Assembly (NCBI GenBank): GCA_963708865.1
Contig: CAVPUC010000008.1
Coordinates: forward strand, 682,001-746,000
DNA: 64,000 bases
Source of the DNA: DAIDKA01 sp963708865
GTDB taxonomy: Bacteria > Pseudomonadota > Gammaproteobacteria > Steroidobacterales > Steroidobacteraceae
Direction: 5' to 3'
The notes under the pieces were generated by a model. That model was not told where the DNA came from, ran no database searches, and worked only from the letters and a program-made list of their open reading frames with translations. The stretch's first letter is position 1. Each line of letters opens with the position of its first letter. The position numbers and the translations under genes are program-made. Positions 35,311 to 45,723 of the stretch are shown one piece after another.

Positions 35311-36432
35311 GTGTACCTGGAGAGCCGTCGCACGGCGCAGGGCGTCGAACTTCACCTGAGCGGCGCCTGGCGCGTCACGCATCTGGACGCCCTGACGCGC
35401 GAGCTCGCCCAAGTGCAGCTGGCGGGTGTCACCCAGGTTCTCATTGATACCTCGAGCCTCGAGAGCCTTGATCTGTCGGCGAGCCTGAAGCTGCGGGATT
35501 TCATGCAGCGGGCCGCGGCCAGCGGTGTCCAGGTCGGATTCGCCGGTCCGCCGCCGGATCAACTGCGCCTGATTGATACGGCGCTGAGCGAGCCTGCGCC
35601 GCTTGCCCATCCCACGGTGCCCGGGCCGCATCACATTGAAGAGCCGGTCGAAGCACTGGGGCGCCGGGTCGTCGGCGGCTGGGATGATCTGCTCAGCGGT
35701 CTTGCCTTTGTCGGGCGCATTGCGGTGACAGCGTTTGGCGCGCTGCGCGCACCGCGACGCCTGCGGCCGATATCCATCGCCCGGCATGTCTACGAAACCG
35801 GGATCACGGCGATTCCCATCGTCACGCTGATCGCTTTTCTGATCAGCGTCATCATCGCCTACATGAGCGCGCAGCAGCTGGCGCGCTTCGGCGCCGAGGT
35901 CTTCGTCGTGGATCTCGTCACCATCGGGGTGCTGCGCGAACTGGGGGTGCTGCTGACCGCCATCATCGTCGCGGGCCGTTCCGGCAGCGCGTACGCGGCG
36001 GAAATCGGCTCCATGTGCCTGAATGAAGAGGTCGACGCGCTGCAGGCCATCGGCGTGGACCCGTTTGAAGCCCTGGTGCTGCCGCGCATCCTGGCATTGA
36101 CCATCGCGCTGCCGCTGCTGACGGTCATCGCCGATGCCGTGGGCCTCACCGGTGGCGCGCTGCTGTGCAAATACCTGCTCGACATTCCGCTGCCGCAGTA
36201 CCTGACGCGCATGAATGAGGCCATCGCCTCGACCACCTTCTGGGTGGGCCTGGTGAAGGCACCGGTGTTCGGCCTGCTCATCGGGCTCGCCGGCACCTAC
36301 CGCGGCATGCAGGTGCGCGGGTCCTCGCGGGAGCTGGGCAGACTGACCACCGTGGCGGTGGTACAGGCCATCTTCGTGGTGCTGCTCGCCGATGCGCTGT
36401 TCGCCGTGCTGTTCATGACGGTGGACTTTTAG
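35311..36432 (+). CDS. mlaE: MlaE-family lipid transport permease with N-terminal STAS domain
   Basis: This is a 373-residue protein. Residues 1-90 are a STAS-like domain (VELHLSGAWRVTHLDALTRE, VLIDTSSLESLDLSASLKL) and residues 130-373 are an MlaE-type permease (IPIVTLIAFLISVIIAYMSA, IVAGRSGSAYAAEIGSMCLN, VDALQAIGVDPFEALVLPR). In E. coli the STAS partner MlaB is separate, so here it is fused. I chose the GTG at 35311 because no in-frame ATG gives a STAS start; it lies 17 bp after the previous stop. It begins the lipid-transport operon with MlaF, MlaD and a lipoprotein. Confidence 0.88.
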   Translation: MYLESRRTAQGVELHLSGAWRVTHLDALTRELAQVQLAGVTQVLIDTSSLESLDLSASLKLRDFMQRAAASGVQVGFAGPPPDQLRLIDTALSEPAPLAHPTVPGPHHIEEPVEALGRRVVGGWDDLLSGLAFVGRIAVTAFGALRAPRRLRPISIARHVYETGITAIPIVTLIAFLISVIIAYMSAQQLARFGAEVFVVDLVTIGVLRELGVLLTAIIVAGRSGSAYAAEIGSMCLNEEVDALQAIGVDPFEALVLPRILALTIALPLLTVIADAVGLTGGALLCKYLLDIPLPQYLTRMNEAIASTTFWVGLVKAPVFGLLIGLAGTYRGMQVRGSSRELGRLTTVAVVQAIFVVLLADALFAVLFMTVDF

Positions 36433-37200
36433 ATGCCGCCCAAGGTGGAAGTGCGGGGCCTGGTCAACCGCTTCGGCACCGAGTTCGTGCACGACGGCCT
36501 CGACCTGAGCGTGGAAGCCGGGGAGATCTTCGGCATCGTCGGCGGCTCCGGAGCGGGCAAGTCGGTGTTGCTGCGGAGCATCCTGGGTCTGCAGCGTCCA
36601 ATGTCCGGGACGGTGCGCCTGAACGGCGAGGAGGTGACGCGGATGAGCCAGCGGGAATTGCGCGCGGTCAAGGCCGACTACGGCGTGACTTTCCAGGAGG
36701 GCGCGCTGTTCAGCGCCCTGACCGTGCTGCAGAACGTGCAGCTGCCGATGCTGGAGTATCTGCGGCTGACGGAACGCGACCTTGACGAATTGGCCATGCT
36801 GAAGGTGCGCATGGTGGGCCTGCCGGGCGATGCCGCGGCCAAATACCCCTCCCAGCTGTCGGGCGGCATGATCAAACGCGTCGCGCTGGCGCGGGCGCTG
36901 GCGCTGGATCCGCAGCTGCTGTTCCTCGATGAGCCCACGGCGGGCCTGGATCCGATCAGCGCCGCGGCCTTCGATGAGCTGCTGCTGTATCTGCATCAGC
37001 ATCTGCATCTGACGGTGGTGATGATCACGCACGATCTGGACACGATCTTCCGTACCTGCAATCGTGTCGGTGTGATGGTGGACCGGCGGATGGTGACCGA
37101 CACCCTGACCGGCATCATGGACAATCCGCACCCGTGGATCCAGGCGTACTTCCACGGGGTGCGGGCACGCGGCTACAGCGCGCGCGCCGGAGGGCCTTGA
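36433..37200 (+). CDS. mlaF: MlaF-family lipid transport ATPase
   Basis: This is a 255-residue ABC ATPase. Walker A is GGSGAGKSVLLRSILG, the signature is LSGGMIKRVALARAL (the MlaF/Ttg2A form of LSGGQ), Walker B is LLFLDEPTAGLDPIS, and the switch His is in VMITHDLDTI. It starts directly after the permease stop and overlaps the MCE protein ATG. It powers phospholipid movement between the membranes with MlaE and MlaD. Confidence 0.93.
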   Translation: MPPKVEVRGLVNRFGTEFVHDGLDLSVEAGEIFGIVGGSGAGKSVLLRSILGLQRPMSGTVRLNGEEVTRMSQRELRAVKADYGVTFQEGALFSALTVLQNVQLPMLEYLRLTERDLDELAMLKVRMVGLPGDAAAKYPSQLSGGMIKRVALARALALDPQLLFLDEPTAGLDPISAAAFDELLLYLHQHLHLTVVMITHDLDTIFRTCNRVGVMVDRRMVTDTLTGIMDNPHPWIQAYFHGVRARGYSARAGGP

Positions 37201-38135
37201 TGGAACGTGAAGCAAACTATGCGGCCGTGGGTGCCTTCGTGCTGCTGGTCATCGCCATGGCGGGCCTGTTCGTTTACTGGTACACGGATGCGCGCGAGCA
37301 CCGCGACTTCACGCGCTACGAAGTCTATTTCGACGGCAGCGTCAGCGGCCTCACCCCCGGCGCGCCGGTGCGCTACCTGGGTGTGAACGTGGGGCGCGTC
37401 GTGTCGATGTACATCGATCATCGCAATCCCGGGCGTGTGCAGGTCATCGTCGACATCGACTCGGCGACACCGGTGTCCGAGGATTCGGTCGCGGAGCTGT
37501 CGCAGCAGGGGCTGACGGGCGTGCTCTTCATCGACCTGCTGCGTGATGCGCGCAACAAGCGGCTGCTCGAGGCCGTGCCGAGCGAGCGCTACCCGGTGAT
37601 CCGCTCCTCGAAATCCAACATCGATCTGTTGCTGGCGAGTCTGCCGGAAATGGTGGGCCGCGCATCCGAGGTGCTGGGCCGCGTCGAGCTGCTGCTGGAT
37701 GCGGACAACATCAAGTCGATCAGCAACGCGTTCAGCAATCTTGATGCCACCACCCGGGATCTTCCCGGGACCATGAGGCAGATACGCGGGCTCATCGGCG
37801 ACCTGCAGGAGACGTCCGCGGAGTTCCGTGCCACGGCGGCCAGCGTTCGCGGCGTCACCGACAAGGCGGGCCCGCAGCTGAGCGCAGCGGTGGACCAGAT
37901 CGCGATGGTCACGGCGCACTTAAGCGACGCCACCGATAATCTGGATCAGTTGATACGCGAGAACCGTGGCGATATCCGCGGCTTCACCCGCGAGAGCCTG
38001 CCCCAGGTGGAGCGGCTGCTCGGGGACAGTCGCGCCGCCGTCACCGAGGTGCGCGAACTCGCCCACAGCCTGCGCGAGAATCCTTCGCAACTGTTGTTTG
38101 AAAAGCCCGATCAGGGAGTCGCCATACCGCCATGA
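37200..38135 (+). CDS. mlaD: MlaD-family MCE protein
   Basis: This is a 311-residue inner-membrane-anchored MCE protein. One membrane segment lies near the N-terminus (VGAFVLLVIAMAGLFVYWYT). The MCE domain has YFDGSVSGLTPGAPVRYLGV and VGRVVSMYIDHRNPGRVQV, with the loop QQGLTGVLFIDLL. A long helical C-terminal part with heptad-like repeats (about residues 150-300) could form a tube or needle. It is the substrate-handling part of the transporter. The ATG overlaps the MlaF stop, and the TGA overlaps the lipoprotein ATG. Confidence 0.92.
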   Translation: MEREANYAAVGAFVLLVIAMAGLFVYWYTDAREHRDFTRYEVYFDGSVSGLTPGAPVRYLGVNVGRVVSMYIDHRNPGRVQVIVDIDSATPVSEDSVAELSQQGLTGVLFIDLLRDARNKRLLEAVPSERYPVIRSSKSNIDLLLASLPEMVGRASEVLGRVELLLDADNIKSISNAFSNLDATTRDLPGTMRQIRGLIGDLQETSAEFRATAASVRGVTDKAGPQLSAAVDQIAMVTAHLSDATDNLDQLIRENRGDIRGFTRESLPQVERLLGDSRAAVTEVRELAHSLRENPSQLLFEKPDQGVAIPP

Positions 38136-38794
38136 GCCGCCGCCATCTTCTGCTGATGCCGCTGCTACTCGCGTTGCCGGGGTGTTCGGGCCTGCTGCAC
38201 AGCAGTGCGCCCGCGTTGCAGCTGTACGTGCTGCAACCGCTGCCAACCCTCGCTGCCCCAGGCGTTACGACCAGCCCCGCCTCAAGGAGCGCGCCGCAGG
38301 ACGCCGCGCCCACCTTGCGCATCGCGCGACCGCTGCCGGGTCCCGGCTTGAATACCGATCGCATCGCGCTGCTGCGTCCCGGCAATCGCCTCGACTATTA
38401 CGCCGGCAGCCGCTGGAGCGCGCCGCTGACCGAACTCGTGTCGGATCTGCAGTTGAGCATTCTCGGCGCCGATGCTGCCTGGAGCGCGGTGGCTGATGAG
38501 CGCAGCACCTTCAACACCGATTATCTGCTGCAGACTTCGATTGAAGCCTTCACGGCGGAATACCCCGAGGCCGGACCTCCCGTGATCCACGTTGAACTGC
38601 ATTGCCTGTTGATCCGTCGCAGTGATGGCGCGCTGCTGGGCAGTTTCGCGGTGACACAGCGGCAGGCCGCAGTGCAGAATCGGATGGCCAGTGTGGTGCA
38701 GGCGTTCTCACAGGCTGCGGAGCAGGCGATCCGCTCGCTGCAGGCGCAGGCCGACGCCCTCGTCAGGTTCGCGAAATCCCCAAAAACTCCATGA
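38132..38794 (+). CDS. ABC-type transport auxiliary lipoprotein, PqiC-like
   Basis: This is a 220-residue lipoprotein with signal peptide MSRRHLLLMPLLLALPGCSG and lipobox LPGC. The mature part has YVLQPLP near the start and the family segments LRIARPLPGPGLNTDRIALL, then YYAGSRWSAPLTELVSDLQL. This matches the outer-membrane lipoproteins that accompany MCE transporters (PqiC type). It is the last gene of the Mla-type operon and overlaps the convergent PLD-like gene by 32 bp. No MlaA or MlaC homologue is seen nearby, so PqiC may be the outer-membrane partner. Confidence 0.85.
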   Translation: MSRRHLLLMPLLLALPGCSGLLHSSAPALQLYVLQPLPTLAAPGVTTSPASRSAPQDAAPTLRIARPLPGPGLNTDRIALLRPGNRLDYYAGSRWSAPLTELVSDLQLSILGADAAWSAVADERSTFNTDYLLQTSIEAFTAEYPEAGPPVIHVELHCLLIRRSDGALLGSFAVTQRQAAVQNRMASVVQAFSQAAEQAIRSLQAQADALVRFAKSPKTP

Positions 38795-40172
38795 GCCGAT
38801 AGGCCCAGTAGCGCAGCTGCGAGGGATCAGCCCAGGCATCCGCATCCGCGGTGTACTCGATGCCCGGTGGCCCGCGATCATTCCACAACGTCTCGAAGAA
38901 CGCCTGCGCGCTCGCCAGGGGTTCGGCGCTGGCCGGCCCAGACAAGGCAGCATCCAGCGCCAGGTCGTAATCGCCGAGATCCCGCCGCGTGAGACTGGCG
39001 GATCCGGTGACCATCCAGGCAGGTCCGCTGCCGTGGATGAGGATCAGCGCGGCGCGGAATTGTTCGCTGTGCGTGCGATACCAGGCCACCCGGATCCGGC
39101 CGTCGCTGGCGGCGATCAGCTCGCTGCCCACCGACTGATTGGCGCTGCCCCATAACGAGGAGGATTTACGCGGATCGAGGATCATGCGCACCGTGACGCC
39201 GCGTTGGCCGGCGGCAAGCAGCGCGCCGATCAGCTGGCGATCCGACAGGCTGTCGCAGGCAATGTCGATGCTGTCCGCAGCGGTGGCCGCGCCGATGTGC
39301 TGCAGCAGCGCATCCCGGATCGCCCCTTCGCCCAGCCACTGCAAATCCAGTGCGCCCGAATCAATCGTGGTCGCGCGGGGCGGCTGCGGTGCCGGAACCG
39401 TGAGCTCGCCAGACCAGCCAAAGGCCCGCGCGAGTTGCAGTTCACTGGTCAGCAGCGGCCGCACCGCAGCACCACTGACCTGCAGTGCCGTGACGGTGTC
39501 GGAGCTGGCCGCCATGGCCGGCTCGGCCGAGCCTGCGAGCGCGGTAAGGTCGCCATGGCCGTCATCGGTGATCAATACCCGCCGGTCGGAGGACTTGAAG
39601 TTCGACAGTTGCGCCCGGGTGCGCCCCGTGAGCTTGGCGATCAGCCGCGACGGCGCCCCGTACAGCAGATTGCGGTCGCGCAGCGCCGACAGGTCCGCCG
39701 TGACCACCGGGATGCCCGCCGCTGCCAGTTTCGCCAGTTCCGGGGCGGGCGCCGAACCCTCCACGTCGTTGCCGGGATCGGCGATGACCAGCACCTGCAG
39801 CGGCGGCACAGCGGCTTTGCGGGCGAGCAGCGCATCGATCAGCTCACTCGCCATCGGGATCGGCATCGTGAACGGCTCCGCGGCATTGGCCGATGTGTCG
39901 CTGCAGCGGTGACAGTCGAGCACCACCAGGCTGCGTGCCGCGCCGATATTGCGCAGCATGGCCTCAAAGATGGTGTGCGAACTGAAGCCGTGATCGTAGG
40001 CATCGGCACCGGTGATGTCGTACCGGAAGGTCACATCGCGGGTCGGCACGGATTGCGCAGCGCTGTTGAGGCGCGCGCCGGCGGGGAGTTCACGGTTGGC
40101 GTAGTGCACCGCCGCCGCGCCCCACACCGCGGCGATGGCGGCACACGACCAGCGGCCCCACGGTGCCTTCAT
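38763..40172 (-). CDS. Phospholipase D-like protein with degenerate HKD motifs
   Basis: This is a 469-residue protein with an N-terminal signal anchor (WSCAAIAAVWGAAAVHYAN). Two PLD-like halves can be seen. In the first, the motif region reads SNFKSSDRRVLITDDGHGDL, with Asn in place of the HKD His. In the second it reads THSEQFRAALILIHGSGPAW followed by MVTGSASLTRRDL, keeping His but not Lys. SASLTRRDLGDYDLAL is the usual segment after the motif. The overall plan fits the phospholipase D superfamily, but the active-site set is incomplete in both halves. It is convergent with the Mla-type operon. Confidence 0.65.
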   Translation of the reverse strand: MKAPWGRWSCAAIAAVWGAAAVHYANRELPAGARLNSAAQSVPTRDVTFRYDITGADAYDHGFSSHTIFEAMLRNIGAARSLVVLDCHRCSDTSANAAEPFTMPIPMASELIDALLARKAAVPPLQVLVIADPGNDVEGSAPAPELAKLAAAGIPVVTADLSALRDRNLLYGAPSRLIAKLTGRTRAQLSNFKSSDRRVLITDDGHGDLTALAGSAEPAMAASSDTVTALQVSGAAVRPLLTSELQLARAFGWSGELTVPAPQPPRATTIDSGALDLQWLGEGAIRDALLQHIGAATAADSIDIACDSLSDRQLIGALLAAGQRGVTVRMILDPRKSSSLWGSANQSVGSELIAASDGRIRVAWYRTHSEQFRAALILIHGSGPAWMVTGSASLTRRDLGDYDLALDAALSGPASAEPLASAQAFFETLWNDRGPPGIEYTADADAWADPSQLRYWAYRLMEFLGISRT

Positions 40173-40193
40173 GCCCGCCTCAATCGCGAAACA

Positions 40194-42402
40194 TCATGCC
40201 CGGCGGCTCGCCAGTCCCGTGCGGTGGATGAGGTTACCGAATGGCGCCTCGCCGGTGGCCTGGCGCGCCAGCAGCGCCAGCAGGGCATCGATCGTGTCGG
40301 CCTCGCTGAACAGCTTGCCCTGGCCGAACTGGCAGTGATGCTCGCGCAGGAAGTCCAGATGGCGCTGCGATTCGATGCCTTCCGCGACGACATCCAGGCC
40401 CAGGCTGCGCCCCATGTCGATGATGGTGCGCACGATGGTCGCATCGCCGGCATCATCCGAGACATCGCGCACGAAGGACTGATCAATCTTCAGCGTGCCG
40501 ATCGGGAACTGCTGCAATGCCGATAGCGATGAGTAACCGGTCCCGAAATCGTCGATCGAGAGGTGCAGCCCCATCTCGTGCAGTTCGCCGAGCAGCCGCA
40601 CCGTGCGCTGGGTGTCGGCCATCAGCGTGGACTCGGTGATCTCAAGCTCAAAATGCTCGGGCGATACGTTGTGACGGCGGAACACCGAGCGGCAGCGCAG
40701 GATGAAGCTCGCCTCGCGCAGTTGCTTCAGCGACAGGTTCAGTGAAATGCGGCCCGGGTCGGCCACCTCTTCCTGCAGGCGCCGGTAGTCCAGGCAGACC
40801 CGGTTCAGCACCCATTCGCCGATTTCCAGGATCAACCCGGTCTCCTCGGCGAGCGGAATGAACTGCGCCGGCGATATGTCGCCATGGCCCGGCAGCCGCC
40901 AGCGCAGCAGCGCCTCGGCGCCGATGACCCGGCCATCGGACAGGTCCACCTTGGGCTGATAATGGATCACCAGCTCATTGCGCTCCAGGGCGCGTCGCAG
41001 CTTGCTCTTGAGCATCAGCCGCTCGACCGCCGCGGCGTTCATCTCCGGTGAGTAGAACGCGAAGGTATTGCCGCCGTTCTGCTTGGAGTAGTACATGGCG
41101 GCATCGGCGTTGCGGATCAGATCGATCACGTTCTCCGCGTCGCGCGGGCAGAACGCGATGCCGACACTGGCCGAGAGGAACAGCTCGTGCTGATTGAGCT
41201 GGAAGGGACGATTGATTTCGGTGAGCACTGAGCGCGCCAGATGCGCGATCGGACCGCGATTGTCGGTATCGAGCGGCAGGCCTTCCATGAACACCGCGAA
41301 CTCATCGCCTGCGAGGCGCCCCAGCACCGCATCCTTGGGCAAGGATCGCGTCAGGCGCTCCGCCAGCACTTCCAGCGCGCGATCCCCGGCACCATGGCCG
41401 AAGGTGTCGTTGAGTTCCTTGAAGCGATCCAGGTCCAAATAGAGCAGCGCCACGCCGCTGTTGCTGCGCACGCCGCGGGCAATCGTCTGTTGCAGCAGAT
41501 GCTGGAACTGCATGCGGTTGGGCACACGGGTCAGCGTGTCATAGCGCGCGAGATAGCGGATGCGCCGCTCGGTGCGCTTCTGCTCAGTGATGTTGCGCGC
41601 CACAAAGATGCAGCCCTGGAACTGCGGGTCATCACTGCCGAGCTGCGAGCCGGTCAGGGATACGGGGATGCTCACTCCCTGGCGCGTCTGCACCAGCGTC
41701 TCGCGCGATTCGTGGGCGGCGCGAGCCGAGATCGAACCCCGGGCGCTCCTTCTCCTCGAGAATGAACGCGATGTTCTTGCCCTGGATTTCGCCTTCGGCA
41801 TAGCCGAGCAGCTTGCAGGCGGCCTGGTTGACGATGCGCACCACGCCATCGGGCGAACTGACGAACACCGCATCGGTCATGCCGTTCAGCACGCTGTTCA
41901 GATAGTTCTTGGTGATGGTGGTCTGGCGCAGCTTGTAGCGCATGTGCTCGAGCGCCTGCTGCAGGTCGCCGAGCTCGTCGCGGCGGACGATGTCCACGGG
42001 GCGCGTGTAGTCGCCCTGCCCGAAACGTTCGGCGCTGCGGATCAGCGCGGTGATCGGCTGCTCGAGCCTAAAACCGGCGCGCCACGCGAGCCACGCGGCC
42101 ACCAGTCCGGCAATGCCGGCGAGCACCGCAGCGAGCGCCAGCCCGTCCAGCAGATCGGTCTGACTCACCAGGTGCAGCCGCTTCAGCAGCTCAATGGAAG
42201 TCGCGGTGCGCGCCGCGCTGGTGGTCGCCGGCGCCGCGCCGGGGTTCGCCGTCACGTGTACGGCGGCCTGCGCCAGGGACTCCACGCGCTGCGAATGCAG
42301 GTACAGCTGCCAGGCGAACAGGCACACGAATGCAGTTGCTGCGAGCACGATCGCCAGAAAGGCGGTGCTCGCATATTTGAGCTTCAGGCTGACAACATTC
42401 AC
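40194..42402 (-). CDS. Membrane GGDEF-EAL protein with HAMP and PAS domains (one frameshift as read)
   Basis: This is a reconstructed protein of about 735 residues. There are two membrane segments (FLAIVLAATAFVCLFAWQLY and GLALAAVLAGIAGLVAAWLA), a HAMP region (RFGQGDYTRPVDIVRRDELG) and a PAS domain (NGMTDAVFVSSPDGVVRIVN). A frame change near 41735 joins ILEEKERPGF to the rest. The GGDEF domain has LTRVPNRMQF and the active site variant RLAGDEFAVF; the EAL domain has GAEALLRWRLPGHGDISPAQ, the conserved DDFGTGYSSL and the C-terminal VVAEGIES. EAL residues look complete, so c-di-GMP breakdown is likely, and synthesis is possible. The start is a GTG at 42402. Confidence 0.88.
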
Positions 42403-42563
42403 GCTGGCATGTGCCGATGCGCCTCAACGCCGCCCGGCATGTCCCCTTTATAATCGATCGTTGCAGAGTATCTGGCGATCTTACCTGCGCATTCCCAAGC
42501 AGGCCAGAAGAAGGGCGTAACCGTCGGCTTCCGCCGACAGTAAACCGGGGCGGAGAGGCAGTC

Positions 42564-43568
42564 TCAGCGGCGCGGCGACCAGGCGTTGCGAATGTAGCCG
42601 ACCATCAGCCCACGCACGGTTGCCATGGGATCGGCGAGTGCCGAGAACACCTGCGGATTGCGTCGGAGCAGGCGCCAGTTTTCGCTGCGCAGGACGCGAT
42701 TCAGATAACCGACATTGCGGTCGATCATGTCCATGTAGGGATTGTGGCCGCCATACAGCGCCTCGATGTACCGATAGGCGCCGCCAAAGGCGCCATCCAG
42801 CCGTTTGGCACGCGTTTCGGCCACGAACTCCGGGGTCTGGCGCAGTACATCCAGGCCCGAGGCGTAGCGCACCTGGCGGCCGCCATTGGAACTGATGGGC
42901 AGGGCCATGCCGCCCAGCACGAACTCCGGGTACAGACGGTCCCGGCACTTTTCCAGATAACAGCGATCGGCCATCTGGCCGATCATGTCCGCCGTGCCGA
43001 TCAGGTGGCCCAGCGTCTTGTCCTTGGGGTCCGCCACGAGGATGCGATCAAACGGCACTTCGTAGCCGGTGAAGTGGATGATCTCCCGGGCGACCGGCGC
43101 CCAGGCGGACAGCTGCACCTGCGGCAGGTAATCGGCCAGGAACTGCGCCCCCCGGGAGACATGCACGCGGGTGAGTTCGGCGCCATGACGGTAATCGTCT
43201 TCCCCCATGCGCCGCAGGTACCCGACATCGTGGAACAGGCCGATGATGAGGCCGGCGGCGGCCCGCTCGGCCCCGAGCTGCCCGGTGGCCGGTTTGCTGC
43301 GGTCGTGGCCGGCCATGAGCCGCGCCAGCGCGAGCGTCACGTCCAGTGTGTGCTGCAGGTCGTGATAGACGGTATCGACACCATGATATCCGGGGGCTTC
43401 TCCGGCGAACATGCGCTCAAATTGATTGAACGCGCGGGTAACGGGCTCGAACGGGAAGTTCTGCCAGGTCGCCTGGCACAACGTCTCCACCGCCTCGCGC
43501 ACGGCAGCCGTGGAGCTCACCTGCACGGTGCCGGTTACGTCAAAGTCATTCGGCCGTGCTTTGCCCAT
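42564..43568 (-). CDS. HD-domain metal-dependent phosphohydrolase
   Basis: This is a 334-residue cytoplasmic protein. The HD ligands appear in order: VYHDLQHTLDVTLALARL, then GLIIGLFHDVGYLRRMGEDD with the HD pair, and LIGTADMIGQMADRC with a downstream Asp. The arrangement fits cyclic-nucleotide or nucleotide phosphohydrolases of the HDc type. I chose the ATG at 43568; the frame is open upstream but that part runs into prlC. It lies upstream of the GGDEF-EAL gene on the same strand with a 161-bp gap, so a nucleotide-signalling link is possible but unproven. Confidence 0.75.
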   Translation of the reverse strand: MGKARPNDFDVTGTVQVSSTAAVREAVETLCQATWQNFPFEPVTRAFNQFERMFAGEAPGYHGVDTVYHDLQHTLDVTLALARLMAGHDRSKPATGQLGAERAAAGLIIGLFHDVGYLRRMGEDDYRHGAELTRVHVSRGAQFLADYLPQVQLSAWAPVAREIIHFTGYEVPFDRILVADPKDKTLGHLIGTADMIGQMADRCYLEKCRDRLYPEFVLGGMALPISSNGGRQVRYASGLDVLRQTPEFVAETRAKRLDGAFGGAYRYIEALYGGHNPYMDMIDRNVGYLNRVLRSENWRLLRRNPQVFSALADPMATVRGLMVGYIRNAWSPRR

Positions 43569-43654
43569 ATCAATGGCGGAGTCTAGGCATCGCCACACCC
43601 GGTGACCAGCGACGCTGTGCACAGTTCTGGCATCGCCATATGTCAAAGCTGCCT

Positions 43655-45671
43655 TCACGCCGCGATGCCCTGTTGCCGCAGCAGGGAGCGGACATCCGGT
43701 TTGCGGCCGCGAAATGCAACGAAGGCTTCGAGCGCATCGCGACTGCCGCCCTGCGACAGGATGCAGTCCACGAAGCGCCGCGCGGTGGCCTGATCGAACA
43801 CCCCGCTCTCCTCGAACGCCGCGAAGGCATCCGCCGCCAGCACCTCGGCCCATTTGTAGCTGTAATAGCCGGCGGCATAACCGCCCGCGAAGATATGGCC
43901 GAAGCTGTGAGCGAAGCGGTTGAAGCCCGGCACGGGCACGACCGACACCTTGGCGCGCACCTCGGCCATCACCTCCGCGACGCGCGCGCCACGCGCCGGG
44001 TCGTAGCCGGCATGCAGGGTGAAATCAAACAACGCGAACTCCAGTTGCCGCAGCGTCTGCAGCCCCGCCTGGAAGCTGCGGGTCGCGATCAGTTCCCGCA
44101 GCAGCGCTTCGGGCAGCGGCTCACCGCTGCTGACGTGCGCCCCGATCCGCCGCAGTACCTGCGGCTGCCAGGCGTAGTTCTCCATGAACTGGCTCGGCAG
44201 CTCCACCGCATCCCAGGCCACACCATTGATGCCGGCCAGGGTCGGATAGCCGATCCGGGTCAGCAGGTGGTGCATGCCATGACCGAACTCATGGAAAAGC
44301 GTCACGACGTCATCGTGCGTGAGCAGCGCGGGTTCGCCGGGGCCGGCCTCCAGGAAGTTGCAGACCAGGTAGGCCACCGGCAGTTCGGTCGGGCCGCTCA
44401 TGCTCTTGCGTCCCACGCACTCGTCCATCCAAGCGCCGCTGCGCTTGTTGGGGCGTGCGCACGGATCGAGATAAAAGCTGCCGCCCGGCACGCCGGAGCA
44501 GTCCTGGATCTCGAAATAGCGTACGTCGGGATGCCACACCGGGACCCCGGCGCGCTCGACGATCCGGACCCCGAACAGGCGCTGGGCCACATCAAACAGG
44601 CCATCGAGCACCCGCGGCAGCACGAAGTACGGCCGCAGCGCTTCTTGGGAAACCGCAAACCGCTCGACCTGCAGTCTTTCGGACCAGTAGCTGAGGTCCC
44701 ACGCTTCGAGTGGCCGGCCGGCGAATGCGGCCAGTTCGCGCAGCTCCTGCTCTGCCGCAGGCCGGCTCGCCTCCCGCAGTTGCTCTAGAAAGGCAAACAC
44801 CTGGCCGGTGGTTTTCGCCATGCGCGTCGCGAGCGCGTAGTCGGCGAAGCTCGTGAAATCAAGCAGCAGCGCCAGCTCGTGGCGCACCCGCAGGATATCC
44901 TCCATCACCCCGGTGTTGTCCCAGCTCCGATCCTGCGGCGACTGGTCCGACGCGCGGGTGGTCCAGGCTTGGTAGAACGTGCGGCGCAGCGCGCTCGACC
45001 GGGCGTTCGTCATCACCGCCACATATACCGGCTGCTCGAGTTTCAGGGTGTAGCCGCCCTGCGCACCGGCCGCCTCGCGGGCGCGCTCGATAATCGTCGG
45101 GTTGAGCCCGGCAAGTTCGCGAAGGTCTGTCACATGGTGCGACCAGGCATTGGTCGCATCCAGAATATTCTCCTCGAACTTCGCGGTGAGCTGGGTGAGC
45201 TGCTGCATCAGCTCCTTGAAGCGCGCCTTGCGTTGCGGGTCGAGCGCGACGCCGGCCAGGCGGAACTCGCGCAGGCGATACTCGAGCACCTGCCGCTGCG
45301 TGGCATCGAGGGTCTGATCGGTATCGGCGATGTGCTGGCAGGCGCGGCACAGCGTCTCGTTCTGCGCAAGATCGGTCTGCCAGGCCGACAGCAGGGGCAG
45401 GCAGGTGTTGTACGCCTCGCGCAACTCGGGCGAATTCATCACCGCGTTCAGGTGGGTCACCTGCGACCACACCGCGGCGAGCTGATGCTGGGAATCCTCC
45501 AGGGGTTCGACCAGCGACTTGAAAGTCGGCCGCGGCGACTGCGAGCAGGGCATCGAGCTGGGCGCGGTTGCGCTCCAAGAGGCCGGTGATGGCGGGCAGG
45601 ATGTGCTCGGCGCGGATCTGCCCGAAGCGCGGCAGCGGGTTGCGCAGCAGCAGAGGATTGTCGGTTTGCAT
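43655..45671 (-). CDS. prlC: Oligopeptidase A, M3 family metallopeptidase (one frameshift as read)
   Basis: This is a cytoplasmic zinc peptidase of about 670 residues. The N-terminus MQTDNPLLLRNPLPRFGQIR and the next 40 residues are in one frame; the rest resumes near 45530 as TFKSLVEPLEDSQHQLAAVW. The zinc motif is VTLFHEFGHGMHHLL, with the third ligand region WDAVELPSQFMENYAW and the substrate loop FAHSFGHIFAGGYAAGYYSY. One extra G in the GC run explains the break. It degrades signal peptides and short peptides in E. coli. It is divergent from gor. Confidence 0.92.
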
Positions 45672-45723
45672 GGGCGGCTCCTGGTGGCGGCCCGATTCTA
45701 CCGGTCGAAGACCCCTAAAGTGG

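Noticed and set aside
35269..37215. 648-codon minus-strand frame under the Mla-type operon.
   Set aside because: It is rich in His, Gln, Arg and Asp in a repetitive way typical of antisense high-GC frames, while the plus strand has intact MlaE and MlaF motifs.
42403..42563. Possible riboswitch (c-di-GMP type) in the gap between the HD gene and the GGDEF-EAL gene, including a short hairpin with arms GTCGGC and GCCGAC at 42523-42538.
   Set aside because: The conserved c-di-GMP riboswitch core segments are not present on either strand; the hairpin is short and has no T run.
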